A stretch of 64,000 nt of DNA from JBLIRR01 sp049472395 (GTDB lineage: Bacteria > SZUA-182 > DTGQ01 > JBLIRR01). The notes under the pieces are model-generated. The model searched no databases. It was not told the DNA's origin and saw only the letters and a program-made list of their open reading frames with translations. Both the position numbers and the translations under genes were made by a program. Below, piece by piece: positions 8,517 through 16,745 of the stretch. The stretch's first letter is position 1. The number at the start of each line of letters is the position of its first letter. The stretch is taken from contig JBLIRR010000012.1 of the NCBI GenBank assembly GCA_049472395.1, positions 1 to 64,000 of the forward strand, read 5' to 3'.

Positions 8517-9851
8517 TCAGCTATGTTCTAAATCCTTTAATAATTTATTATGAGGAGATTGTTCAATCAGATTGTCAAATTTAGTAAGGCTCTCTGTCAA
8601 TAGCCTAAATTCACTGGTTTGGTTGAGAGTGATAGTATTCACACCTCGTCGCTCTAATGCATCGATGACGTATTTAATAGTAAATAGATTGATATCAAGG
8701 GCTGGTTGAAATGCAGGCTCTTTCTCCGTCGGTGTTCTCACCTCAGAGACGAGCCCGCTTTCGATTAATTCATAGAGTATTTGGCGCACTATGCGGATGG
8801 GGATTTCCAAGGCATGTGAAATATGAGTGTCAGTAAAGGGTTTCTCTCCGTGGGAAAAATTTTGTATCAAAAGATGCATTGTCCTAAGGGAAAGGATCTT
8901 TTTTAAGGAAAAACTTATCTGAAGGCTTTCCCGCTCAAATTCATACATATCTACATTCTGATGGGCGAAAGAAATTTCTGCGCCTAAAAGAACGATAAGC
9001 CAGCTTAGCTGAAGCCATACTAAAAACAAGGGCAGGGCAGCGAAACTTCCATAAATTGTATTATATTTGGCCACCCCAATCTGAAAGCGTATATATATCC
9101 ATTGGACAATCTGATAAATCGTCCCTGCAATTATTCCTGCAAGCACGCCGGATTTCACATTGACTTTTGTATTGGGAATAAAAATATACATGAAGACAAA
9201 GAGTACCCAGATGACCCCATAGGGCACTAATTTTAATATGAAAAAGATAAGGAAGGTAAAGTACCCCAGGAAGGCAACCTTTTGGGTAATACGCGTAATC
9301 TGGGTTATGATGAACAGGGTAATACTGCCGGACATAATGACAAGCAGCGGGCATATAAGCATAAATGAGAGGTAATCGGAGAATTTGCGCCCAAGCGATC
9401 GTGCCTCTTTAATCCCCCAGATGTCATTAAAAGAATGCTCAATATTCCCCAAAACCTTTATAATAGTCCAGAAAAGGATCGCAACCCCTGCGCCGGCAAC
9501 CATCCCCCCTTTTGTATTCTCAAGAAGTGTATGAGCAAAATTAATGATCCGCATAAGCACTTCTTCCTGCCCGGGAAATTTTCCTATCAATTGTTTTTCT
9601 AAAAGCTTTTCAAAGCCAAAGCCCTTGGCAATTCCAAATACCATAGCAAACACAGGGACAATCGAGAGCAAGGAGTAATAGGTTAAGGCCGATGCCCTGA
9701 GTTGGCATTTATTTTCATCAAATCCGCGAAGCGCCAAAAGTATAATCCTCAGCTGCTTAATGAAAAATGATTGCAGCCCCGGAAGGGTGTGCAGGGGGAT
9801 CTTCCAGATATCATGTTTTATAAAATTTATCAAATCTGACTTTGTTTTCAT
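8517..9851 (-). CDS. YihY/BrkB (UPF0761) family membrane protein
   Basis: A protein of about 444 residues with the YihY/virulence-factor-BrkB architecture: roughly six membrane segments (about residues 40-295), a conserved LRASALTYYSLLSIVPVFA near the first helix and NIEHSFNDIWGI further on. A cytoplasmic winged-helix-like tail (about 320-420) follows. The family was once called ribonuclease BN in error; its true function is not established. I prefer ATG 9851, which has GGAAG six bases upstream, over the in-frame GTG at 9863. It is a single-gene unit. Confidence 0.85.
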   Translation of the reverse strand: MKTKSDLINFIKHDIWKIPLHTLPGLQSFFIKQLRIILLALRGFDENKCQLRASALTYYSLLSIVPVFAMVFGIAKGFGFEKLLEKQLIGKFPGQEEVLMRIINFAHTLLENTKGGMVAGAGVAILFWTIIKVLGNIEHSFNDIWGIKEARSLGRKFSDYLSFMLICPLLVIMSGSITLFIITQITRITQKVAFLGYFTFLIFFILKLVPYGVIWVLFVFMYIFIPNTKVNVKSGVLAGIIAGTIYQIVQWIYIRFQIGVAKYNTIYGSFAALPLFLVWLQLSWLIVLLGAEISFAHQNVDMYEFERESLQISFSLKKILSLRTMHLLIQNFSHGEKPFTDTHISHALEIPIRIVRQILYELIESGLVSEVRTPTEKEPAFQPALDINLFTIKYVIDALERRGVNTITLNQTSEFRLLTESLTKFDNLIEQSPHNKLLKDLEHS

Positions 9852-10081
9852 TATTTCTTCCACCTATACTCAAAAATTACAGGAGAATATCTGAGAGCCT
9901 ACCATATAAAATGATATGGATCAAGAAGATAGACGATAATTTACACAAGAAAAACCGAGAAAATGAGTATGAAATACATTGTTTCATTATTGAATTTACA
10001 TTGTGCAGTTGAGATTTTCATAGAAAGAGCGTGCGTGTCGTGAGTGATGAGGCTATAAATTGAGAATCGCTGATTTTTTGG

Positions 10082-10109
10082 TTGAGGAAGGTTAGATTGT
10101 GTGTATAAT
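10082..10109 (+). promoter_or_regulatory. Putative promoter of the SH3/pseudo-M48 cluster
   Basis: TTGAGG (10082-10087) and TATAAT (10104-10109), spacer 16 nt, lie 44 nt upstream of the first gene of the forward cluster. Confidence 0.5.
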
Positions 10110-10153
10110 ATGTAGTGATGTAAGGTGAACACAATTATAGATGAGGTGAGCAG

Positions 10154-10717
10154 ATGAAACGTATGAGTTTTTTTTTGATTATCTTTTTATGTGTAATAGT
10201 GACGTATTATACTCCGATAAATGCTGGCGAGAAGCTTTGGGTTTCTTCCCAGAATGCAAGGCTTAAGGCTGATAAGAGCTCTTCATCGAAAACCCTCATC
10301 GATCTTTCCGTTGGTGAGGAATTAACCGTTATATCCCTTGCAAATAAGTGGTATCAGGTGTCAACCTCTCAAGGGATAAAGGGGTGGATATACAGGGGAA
10401 AAGTCTCGGATACTCCACCGGATGCCGAGCTAAATTATGAGGAAGAGGCATTATTTGATGAGATCGTTTTAAGCAGTATCGAAGCCGACACAGCCAGTAC
10501 CTCACGTAGCATACGTGGCCGGAGAAAGAAAGGTGCTGAAGGATCAGAAAAAGAGAAAACCGGCACGCTGTTGCCGCAGGCGAAAAAATACGCGCATCGG
10601 ACCAAAATTCCGAAGGACTATCAGACTGTCTTAGTAAAGGCCCTTGCACTGCAACCTGATAGTGGTGAAATCGAGCTTTTTTTTAAAAAAGGCAAGATTG
10701 GAGAATATGCCGAATGA
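10154..10717 (+). CDS. Secreted SH3-domain protein
   Basis: A 187-residue protein with an N-terminal signal sequence (MKRMSFFLIIFLCVIVTYY, cleavage near NAG). A bacterial SH3b domain covers about residues 27-90, with WVSSQNARLKADKSSSSKTL, KWYQVSTSQGIKGWIYRG. Such domains typically bind peptidoglycan or peptides in the envelope. The second half is charged and of no known fold, with a basic patch RSIRGRRKKG. A GAGGTGAG ribosome site precedes the ATG. Its stop codon overlaps the next start (ATGA), so it is translationally coupled to the M48-like gene. A joint envelope role is an inference from this coupling. Confidence 0.8.
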   Translation: MKRMSFFLIIFLCVIVTYYTPINAGEKLWVSSQNARLKADKSSSSKTLIDLSVGEELTVISLANKWYQVSTSQGIKGWIYRGKVSDTPPDAELNYEEEALFDEIVLSSIEADTASTSRSIRGRRKKGAEGSEKEKTGTLLPQAKKYAHRTKIPKDYQTVLVKALALQPDSGEIELFFKKGKIGEYAE

Positions 10718-12444
10718 GAAATCAACTTTATATTAAAGTATCGACGTTTCTTATAAGTATAATGCTTTTCTATCCTTTATATGGAAGGGCTTCATCACCC
10801 CAGGACCGCGATGAGGTAGAGCAAGCCATCGGCCAATGTCTTGCTCTTGAGGGCTTTCGTAAAGTGGGATTACCGGTTGAGGATGAGACAGTTCAACAGT
10901 ATATCAATCTGGTGGGCCTTTCTATTGTCCGAGAGATGCCAGAATCTGGCCGCCGGTTTTCTTTTATGGTTTTAAAGAGCCCTTTATCCGCCTCGTACGC
11001 GCTTCCGGGGGGAGTGGTTCTTATTACATCAACACTGTTTAAATCATTGCGCAGCGAGGCTCAGCTTGCGGGGCTCCTTGCTCGTGATATTGCCCACATT
11101 GTTCACGGACACGCCCTGCGCTCTCTTGTTACCACCACGCGTGGTAAGAATGACTTAGATTTTGACAGTATTGTCGAACACCTCAGGCGCCTTCTTTTTG
11201 AAGGAGAGTATGATACACAATATCACTATGAGGCTGACCTTTCGGCAATGGAGCTTGTGTACCGGACTGGTTATAATCCGAAAGGGGTGATTGATGTGGT
11301 AACATTATTTGATAAAAAAGGGGCCTTTGCAAAGAGAGTCGCACGATGTAAAAAGAAGCTTGAACAGTATCAGGATTTTTCAACCATGGCCGAGAATCAA
11401 CAGAGATTTGAAGAGTTTAAAAAGAAGCTGATTATACATACATCGCATGCATCATCAGCGAGTGAATATGAGAATTTATATAATGAAGTAAAGACGCTCT
11501 TTGATATGAATAAATATGCCGAATGCCTTACCGAATGCTCCTCCATACTTGCACACCATGAAAGGGGAATAAGAGAATCAGGGAATTATCTTTTGCTTTC
11601 GCGTTTTTATGAAATAAAAGCAGACTGTTTGGAGCGGATGAATAATATTGATGGATCCGTGATGCAGCTTACTACTATGCTTGCCCTCATGCAGGATAAA
11701 TTGTCGCAGGAGACTGTCGCCCGGATAAAGCTGAAAATTGGCCATATATACACGCAAGGGAATAAATATTCACTCGCATTAGCCGCCTTTAAAAATGTCG
11801 AGAAAGAGTATGCCACGCTCTTTCCGAATCGTTTTGCGCGATATGCAAGGGAAAACATTGAGGAGATTGATTCACAGAAAGTAGCTGTTATTTCAGGGAA
11901 GATTCGCTATGAAAATGGTGATGCGTGTGAAGGTGCAACCATAAAGCTTTTTAATGGTTTTGGAGAATCCGAAACTATATCCGGCAGCGATGGCACCTAT
12001 TCACTTCCTCTTTATTTCTCGACACCCCGCACCTATTTTTCTGTCTTTGCATGTAAAGAAGGCTATACACCTGCTGTGGTGAATGTAAAATTTAAGGGAT
12101 CAGCAGAGGTAAAGATGGAAGAGCTTGTGTTTCGGGAGCTTCCCGACAAACCTATTGGTACTGTTGCCGGCGTTGTATACACCCCCATACGAGGTGGCAA
12201 GCGCGTCAGGCATTTTGGTATTAAAAAATACACACACCACGGGATAGAATTTCAAAAAATTCCCAATGGGAAGGAAAATAAGGACATTGTATCCGTCTCA
12301 AGTAATACTGACGGAATATATAGGGCATTTCTATCCCCTGGCACGTATCGCCTAAACGATAGGGGCCAGGAGAGAGATTTTGGCATTAAGGAAGGAGAGT
12401 GTAAAATAATTAATATACGAGCCGGCAAAGTTATGGTGGATTAA
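10714..12444 (+). CDS. M48-like peptidase homologue with degenerate HExxH, TPR and Ig-like tail
   Basis: A 576-residue exported protein (signal about 1-27). Residues about 35-230 follow the M48/BepA pattern: SASYALPGGVVLITSTLF, then SEAQLAGLLARDIAHIVHGH. The active-site HExxH is replaced by R124-D125-I-A-H128, so the first zinc-binding His and the catalytic Glu are both lost. Only the second His and the later ligand Glu (E173, in HYEADLSAMEL) remain. Peptidase activity is therefore unlikely; a chaperone or scaffold role is inference. Residues about 245-390 look like TPR helices. Residues about 395-450 form a carboxypeptidase-regulatory-like beta domain, followed by a further beta region to the C-terminus. 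It overlaps the SH3 gene by 4 nt. Confidence 0.8.
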   Translation: MRNQLYIKVSTFLISIMLFYPLYGRASSPQDRDEVEQAIGQCLALEGFRKVGLPVEDETVQQYINLVGLSIVREMPESGRRFSFMVLKSPLSASYALPGGVVLITSTLFKSLRSEAQLAGLLARDIAHIVHGHALRSLVTTTRGKNDLDFDSIVEHLRRLLFEGEYDTQYHYEADLSAMELVYRTGYNPKGVIDVVTLFDKKGAFAKRVARCKKKLEQYQDFSTMAENQQRFEEFKKKLIIHTSHASSASEYENLYNEVKTLFDMNKYAECLTECSSILAHHERGIRESGNYLLLSRFYEIKADCLERMNNIDGSVMQLTTMLALMQDKLSQETVARIKLKIGHIYTQGNKYSLALAAFKNVEKEYATLFPNRFARYARENIEEIDSQKVAVISGKIRYENGDACEGATIKLFNGFGESETISGSDGTYSLPLYFSTPRTYFSVFACKEGYTPAVVNVKFKGSAEVKMEELVFRELPDKPIGTVAGVVYTPIRGGKRVRHFGIKKYTHHGIEFQKIPNGKENKDIVSVSSNTDGIYRAFLSPGTYRLNDRGQERDFGIKEGECKIINIRAGKVMVD

Positions 12445-12486
12445 GGTAAGTAATTATAATAGAGGAAGCTTCATAGGGAGAGTATA

Positions 12487-14169
12487 ATGAGAGTTATGAC
12501 GGCAGGGAAGTATATACACATAAGCATAAGCATTGCAGTGCTTTTTATCTGTAGTGCATTTCATTTAGCATATGCCAGTGAGGCTTTAGATAGGGCATAT
12601 AAAGCAGGAACGATTACGAGTGAGACGTATGTTGTTCAGAAACTAAAATCCTATTTTACTCCCGAGAGAGTCAATCCTGCCCTGCAGAGAATGTTTCCCT
12701 CACCTAATAGAAAGCCCACACGCAATATGACGCATTTACTTAAATATGCCCGGCTCCACTTTGATTCGTTCAGTGAAGAATCGCAGGCATATATCAAACA
12801 ATATTTTGCACGACCCACCGATCAAAACAATGAGGATTTTAATGGTTATTGGTATCTTCCTGATCCGATAAGCTATTGGGTTCCTCCTGAGGTAGACTAT
12901 CCCCAAATTGGGGAGAAATTTAAATTTTGGTATGTGGATCATGACACCCCGGATGCCGAGGGGTATGTGCATACGACAACGCTTGATTATGTAAAATCCG
13001 TAGCACGTGTGCTTGATACGGTGTATAATGTGGAAATCAGCTCTATGGGGTATCAGGAGCCGCCGGACGACAGTAATAAGGATGACAACGGAGGAGATGG
13101 AAAATACGATGTGTACATCATGGATTGTGGAGCTGTCGGACTTTATGGTTATGTAGATCCTCCTGGTAAAGCAGATCCATCGGCAACAACTGGGGATGAA
13201 GCCAATTCTTACTATTCCTTCATGGTACTTGACAATGATTACTCAAGCACTGATTTTCCCAATTCAGACCCGAATGAGGCTCTAAAAGTGACCGCTGCCC
13301 ATGAATATCACCATGCAATCCAATTTGGTATAAATGTTGATTCATCACCATGGTATATGGAGGCGACCTCCACATGGATGGAGGACCAGGTCTATGATGA
13401 GATTAATGATAACCGGCAGTATCTGACTGATTTTTTTAATTCACCCGAGGTTTCCCTTGATTACGAAGGAGATGACTACCACTATTATGGGACATGGATA
13501 TGGAATGAATTTTTAGAAACAAAATGGGGGCAGAGTACAATAAAATTGATTTGGGATGAATTGGACCCTTATGGCAGCAATAGGGCAATAGATGCCATTA
13601 CCACAGTGCTGATCCCTAAGGGGAGCACACTAGAGTCTGCCTTTACAGAGTTTGTCGCAATGAATTATGCAAAGACAGGATTTTATAAGGATGCCTCTGA
13701 GACCGGATATAGTGAGGTAACTATTGCAAACAGCGGCTCTATCCATCAACTCGACCCAAACTCTACAGTCTCTGAACAGATAACAAATATCAATCATCTC
13801 GCATCAAAATACTATAAATTTGTTCCGAATTCCACTGTGACCTCGGCATTGACCCTGCGCATTACGGTAGATGGGGAAGATAGCAAAAATGTAAGCGCTG
13901 TTGCCATATCAAAGAGCAAAAACAATAGTTTTCAGGAATATTATTTTTCACTTAATTCAACGACAAAGCAGGGCAGGGTCGATATTTCGGACTTTTCTTA
14001 TGCTACGACCTCTGAGGTTGTGCTTGCGCTTGTGAATTACTCGATGACAAGTTTAAATAATAATCTTGAAATAAAATACTCTGCAGCGCTGAGACAAAGC
14101 TTTCCGGAAGAAGAATCGGACGTGGAAGAAGAGGCGACCGGTTGTTTTATAATGTCAACATATTTTTAA
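12487..14169 (+). CDS. Secreted metalloprotease (MXAN_6640-like) with CFI-box-like tail
   Basis: A 560-residue protein with a signal peptide (about 1-30) and a zinc-metalloprotease motif TAAHEYHHAIQFG (H272-E273-H276). A downstream PWYMEATSTWMED carries the probable third ligand Glu (E292). This matches the MXAN_6640-type putative metalloproteases. The C-terminus ends TGCFIMSTYF, a shortened form of the GCFIATAAYG-type CFI-box found at the end of some exported proteins; cutting or anchoring there is not proven. The protein starts 43 nt after the pseudo-M48 gene on the same strand, so a live protease sits beside a dead one. The substrate is unknown. Confidence 0.8.
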   Translation: MRVMTAGKYIHISISIAVLFICSAFHLAYASEALDRAYKAGTITSETYVVQKLKSYFTPERVNPALQRMFPSPNRKPTRNMTHLLKYARLHFDSFSEESQAYIKQYFARPTDQNNEDFNGYWYLPDPISYWVPPEVDYPQIGEKFKFWYVDHDTPDAEGYVHTTTLDYVKSVARVLDTVYNVEISSMGYQEPPDDSNKDDNGGDGKYDVYIMDCGAVGLYGYVDPPGKADPSATTGDEANSYYSFMVLDNDYSSTDFPNSDPNEALKVTAAHEYHHAIQFGINVDSSPWYMEATSTWMEDQVYDEINDNRQYLTDFFNSPEVSLDYEGDDYHYYGTWIWNEFLETKWGQSTIKLIWDELDPYGSNRAIDAITTVLIPKGSTLESAFTEFVAMNYAKTGFYKDASETGYSEVTIANSGSIHQLDPNSTVSEQITNINHLASKYYKFVPNSTVTSALTLRITVDGEDSKNVSAVAISKSKNNSFQEYYFSLNSTTKQGRVDISDFSYATTSEVVLALVNYSMTSLNNNLEIKYSAALRQSFPEEESDVEEEATGCFIMSTYF

Positions 14170-14178
14170 AATAATGTA

Positions 14179-15273
14179 ATGACAATTAGAAAGAAAGCGC
14201 AGCGGATTATTATCGCACAATTTCGTGATGCGCGTGTCCTTTTTAAAGAATCGAGAAAGTCACTGATTTTTTTTATAAGTATTATAATGAGTGGTGGTCT
14301 CATCCTGCATTTTTTCTATATGTATCCTGGCACGAATTCTCATCCCTGTTTTTCTGAATCTTTTTATGCAACCTTTACGTTAATTTTTTTAGAACCTGTC
14401 CTTCCTTTTCCGGAACAGTGGTATGTGCAGATTTTTTTCTTTGTTACTCCAATCTTAGGGTTGATTACCGTTGTTGACGGAATTGTGCGCTTTGGAGGGG
14501 CCCTGCTTAATAAACAACGTCGTGGACAAAAATGGGAGATAGCTATGGCGTCAACGTATACTAAACATGTAATTGTCTGTGGTATGGGGAAATTGGGCTT
14601 TCGAGTAGCCCAAGAATTGCTCAAATTCAACAAGGATGTTGTTGTCATTGAGTGTAATGAGGAGGGTTATTTTGTCGAAAAAATAAGGAAATTAGGCATC
14701 CCTATAATTACTACCGATGCCCGCCACACGGAAAGTCTCATCAAAGCTGGCATTGAACGGGCTGATGTGCTAATTCCGTGTACGAACAACGAGCTTGCTA
14801 ATCTCGATATTGCCCTCAATGCCCGTGAGTTGAATCCGAAGATCAAGATTGTAGTCCGGATGTTTGATCCCGACCTGGCGCGACGTGTGGAGAAAGTCTT
14901 TGATATTCCAACTGTTTTTAGCAGTTCAGCCTTGACTGCACCAATTTTTGCAGTAGCCGCCTTGATGGGAAGTGTAAAACATTCCTTTTATGTCGGGGAT
15001 GTATTGCTTAATCTTAATGAGATGGTTATTGAGCCGACTTCAAGACTAATAGGGTTTACAGTGAAAGATTTGGAAGAAGGATTGGACTTATCGATAGTGT
15101 ATTATCAAGGAGAGAATGTGAGTGATTTACATCCGAGCCCTGGGAGATGTTTGAACGCTGGTGATAAAATCTTGATTTTAGCTGAACTTGAGACATTACA
15201 ATACCTCAAGGACCTGAATGAAAAGCCTGGCGAGAGGCTCACCAGAAATACTATGGTAGCGGGGAAAACGTAA
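14179..15273 (+). CDS. Two-TM RCK (TrkA-N) protein lacking the potassium filter
   Basis: A 364-residue membrane protein. TM1 lies at about 29-47, a pore-loop-like segment at 60-78 and TM2 at 82-104. An RCK/TrkA-N Rossmann domain begins at 128, with GMGKLG at 135-140 and VVVIECNEE following. A TrkA-C-like domain lies at about 275-350. Canonical two-TM potassium channels carry TVGYG in the loop; here the corresponding stretch reads TFTLIFLEPVLPFPE, with no filter signature. Either the ion selectivity differs or the protein is a non-conducting sensor (inference). The RCK fold normally binds NAD(H) or nucleotides. It follows the protease gene by 9 nt, without a strong ribosome site, so coupling is likely. 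Confidence 0.8.
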   Translation: MTIRKKAQRIIIAQFRDARVLFKESRKSLIFFISIIMSGGLILHFFYMYPGTNSHPCFSESFYATFTLIFLEPVLPFPEQWYVQIFFFVTPILGLITVVDGIVRFGGALLNKQRRGQKWEIAMASTYTKHVIVCGMGKLGFRVAQELLKFNKDVVVIECNEEGYFVEKIRKLGIPIITTDARHTESLIKAGIERADVLIPCTNNELANLDIALNARELNPKIKIVVRMFDPDLARRVEKVFDIPTVFSSSALTAPIFAVAALMGSVKHSFYVGDVLLNLNEMVIEPTSRLIGFTVKDLEEGLDLSIVYYQGENVSDLHPSPGRCLNAGDKILILAELETLQYLKDLNEKPGERLTRNTMVAGKT

Positions 15274-15506
15274 GGTCTTTTTAGATAGAATTTGTAATCA
15301 TAATACTTCTTTTTTGTTTTCAATTCAAAATCGTTCATTATACATTCATAGGCGTAAAATAAAATTTTCGAATTCTTTATAATCTCGAAGCATAAGATTG
15401 GCTCTACTTCAAGGGCTGGGCAATCGCATGAAAAAATATATCCGATGCAATCAACTTTGCCCAGCAAGGGTATAATGTAGGCTTTTTTTAAATTCACCAC
15501 AGAGAG

Positions 15507-15558
15507 CACAGAGGACACGGAGATTCATACTCACTTTATGATCTCTGTGTCCTTTGTG
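15507..15558. repeat. CACAGAGGACAC-type dyad repeat
   Basis: The left arm (15507-15524) and right arm (15541-15558) are 18-nt inverted copies with two differences, and the loop is 16 nt. Just upstream stands TTCACCACAGAGAG, the same kind of sequence. It resembles a short CACAGAG-rich intergenic repeat seen in many environmental bacterial genomes. Confidence 0.7.
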
Positions 15559-15592
15559 ATAAAATAATAATCCCCGTGAGTGCTTTTCCAGG

Positions 15593-15672
15593 AATATTTG
15601 TTGACAGGATACACAGGATTGACAAGATAAATTTTAAATCCTGTGTATCCTGTTAATCCTGTCAAATATTTT
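15593..15672. repeat. GACAGGATACACAGGATT palindromic repeat
   Basis: The inner arms GGATACACAGGAT (15607-15619) and its exact complement (15638-15650) are flanked by outer halves of AATATTTG...GACAGGAT and its complement. The whole is an imperfect 80-nt palindrome of the same family as the 8.2-8.35 kb element. Confidence 0.75.
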
Positions 15673-15942
15673 TTTTAAGTCCCTTCTAGATAAAAACAAC
15701 TTAGCGTAGATACACTTTGAACTCTGAATCTGTGAACGAATACTCAAAATTTTTCATGCGATTGCCCTGACTTCAAGGGTTCATAATCTTGACAGCGCTA
15801 TTCAGCCCTGATAAGATTTTCTATCAACAATAACGAGGTGCAAAGAGTGTGCGAGCGCACTCTGCATCCTATAAAGCAAGAATGTGAGCTGGGATTTTTC
15901 GATAATAATAGTAGATCAACCATAAAAGGAGAGAAAAAACAA

Positions 15943-16701
15943 ATGGAACACAATGCAATCCTTTCTGATTTCCCTAAGATCTATTGTCCTTTTATACGAC
16001 AAACATTTAAAGTGAATAAGGATACATGGAAAAAGGTAAGGGGAAAATTGCAGCTGCGAGAGCCTGAGGTGTATTTGGTCATTGATAAAATTAATCCTGG
16101 CTATGAATGGGTATTTGAAGATCCGGATACGGTGGCTATTGAGAAATTAAATGGGACCAATATCAAATTATTAACAGAAAAGGGACGGCTCATTGCTGTG
16201 CAAAACAGATTAAATGTGATTGACCCCTTACAGATAATAAAAGGGAAGACCTTTATCATTGAAGGAATATTTCGATCTATCGGCAAGGGATATATAAAAG
16301 TGGATGGGGAACAGGCAGGTGAATTAATCGGGCCGAAGGTCCAGGGGAATCCCTATAAATTAGATTTTCATGAGTGGTATCCATTTGAAAAGGCACTTAA
16401 GGATTTAAGCTATAGGTCCTTTCACGAGCATGAGAGGAATTTTGAAAACTGGAGTTCCTGGTTTAAAGACTATCTCTATTCACGATATTACACAAAAAGA
16501 GCCTCAAAGATGGGCTGGGATGATAAGGTATTTGCCGAGGGAGTTGTGTTTTATAATATGAAGAGAAAAGCTGAAAACAAAAGCTGGATGGCCAAGCTCA
16601 GGCGGGACATGTATGAGTGGTATTATTCAGATGATATTGAAATCTATGATTATGATACAAAGGGCAGAGATGAGATCGAAGACCAGGAGAAGTTTGATTA
16701 G
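15943..16701 (+). CDS. RNA-ligase-like nucleotidyltransferase
   Basis: A protein of about 252 residues in the covalent nucleotidyltransferase (ligase/capping) superfamily. Motif I is VAIEKLNGTNIKLL with the expected nucleotide-accepting lysine K68 in K-L-N-G. The others follow in order: motif III-like FIIEGIF (104-110), motif IV-like AEGVVFYN (198-205) and motif V-like AKLRRD (217-222). The length fits a minimal RNA-ligase catalytic core without an added DNA-ligase OB domain. The likely reaction is ATP-dependent self-adenylation and RNA end joining; the substrate is unknown. I take ATG 15943 (AAAAGGAG 11 nt upstream) over an upstream in-frame GTG at 15838. It stands alone between repeats and the OmpA lipoprotein. 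Confidence 0.75.
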   Translation: MEHNAILSDFPKIYCPFIRQTFKVNKDTWKKVRGKLQLREPEVYLVIDKINPGYEWVFEDPDTVAIEKLNGTNIKLLTEKGRLIAVQNRLNVIDPLQIIKGKTFIIEGIFRSIGKGYIKVDGEQAGELIGPKVQGNPYKLDFHEWYPFEKALKDLSYRSFHEHERNFENWSSWFKDYLYSRYYTKRASKMGWDDKVFAEGVVFYNMKRKAENKSWMAKLRRDMYEWYYSDDIEIYDYDTKGRDEIEDQEKFD

Positions 16702-16745
16702 AATAAAGAAAGGCTTGATTGATAAGTGAGAGAAAGGAGATTGTT

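Larger units (their letters stand above)
15274..15942. other. Intergenic spacer carrying two dyad repeats
   Basis: No supported gene. It holds the CACAGAG-type dyad (15507-15558) and the GACAGGAT-type dyad (15593-15672), listed separately. An open frame on the reverse strand (15105-15518) is a by-product of the first repeat. Confidence 0.6.

Noticed and set aside
9941..10132. 63-residue reverse frame
   Set aside because: Covers the promoter region of the SH3 gene and has no ribosome site or domain.
15105..15518. 137-residue reverse frame beginning MSSVLSVVN
   Set aside because: Its start lies in the CACAGAG repeat and the rest is antisense to the RCK gene; a known kind of repeat artefact.
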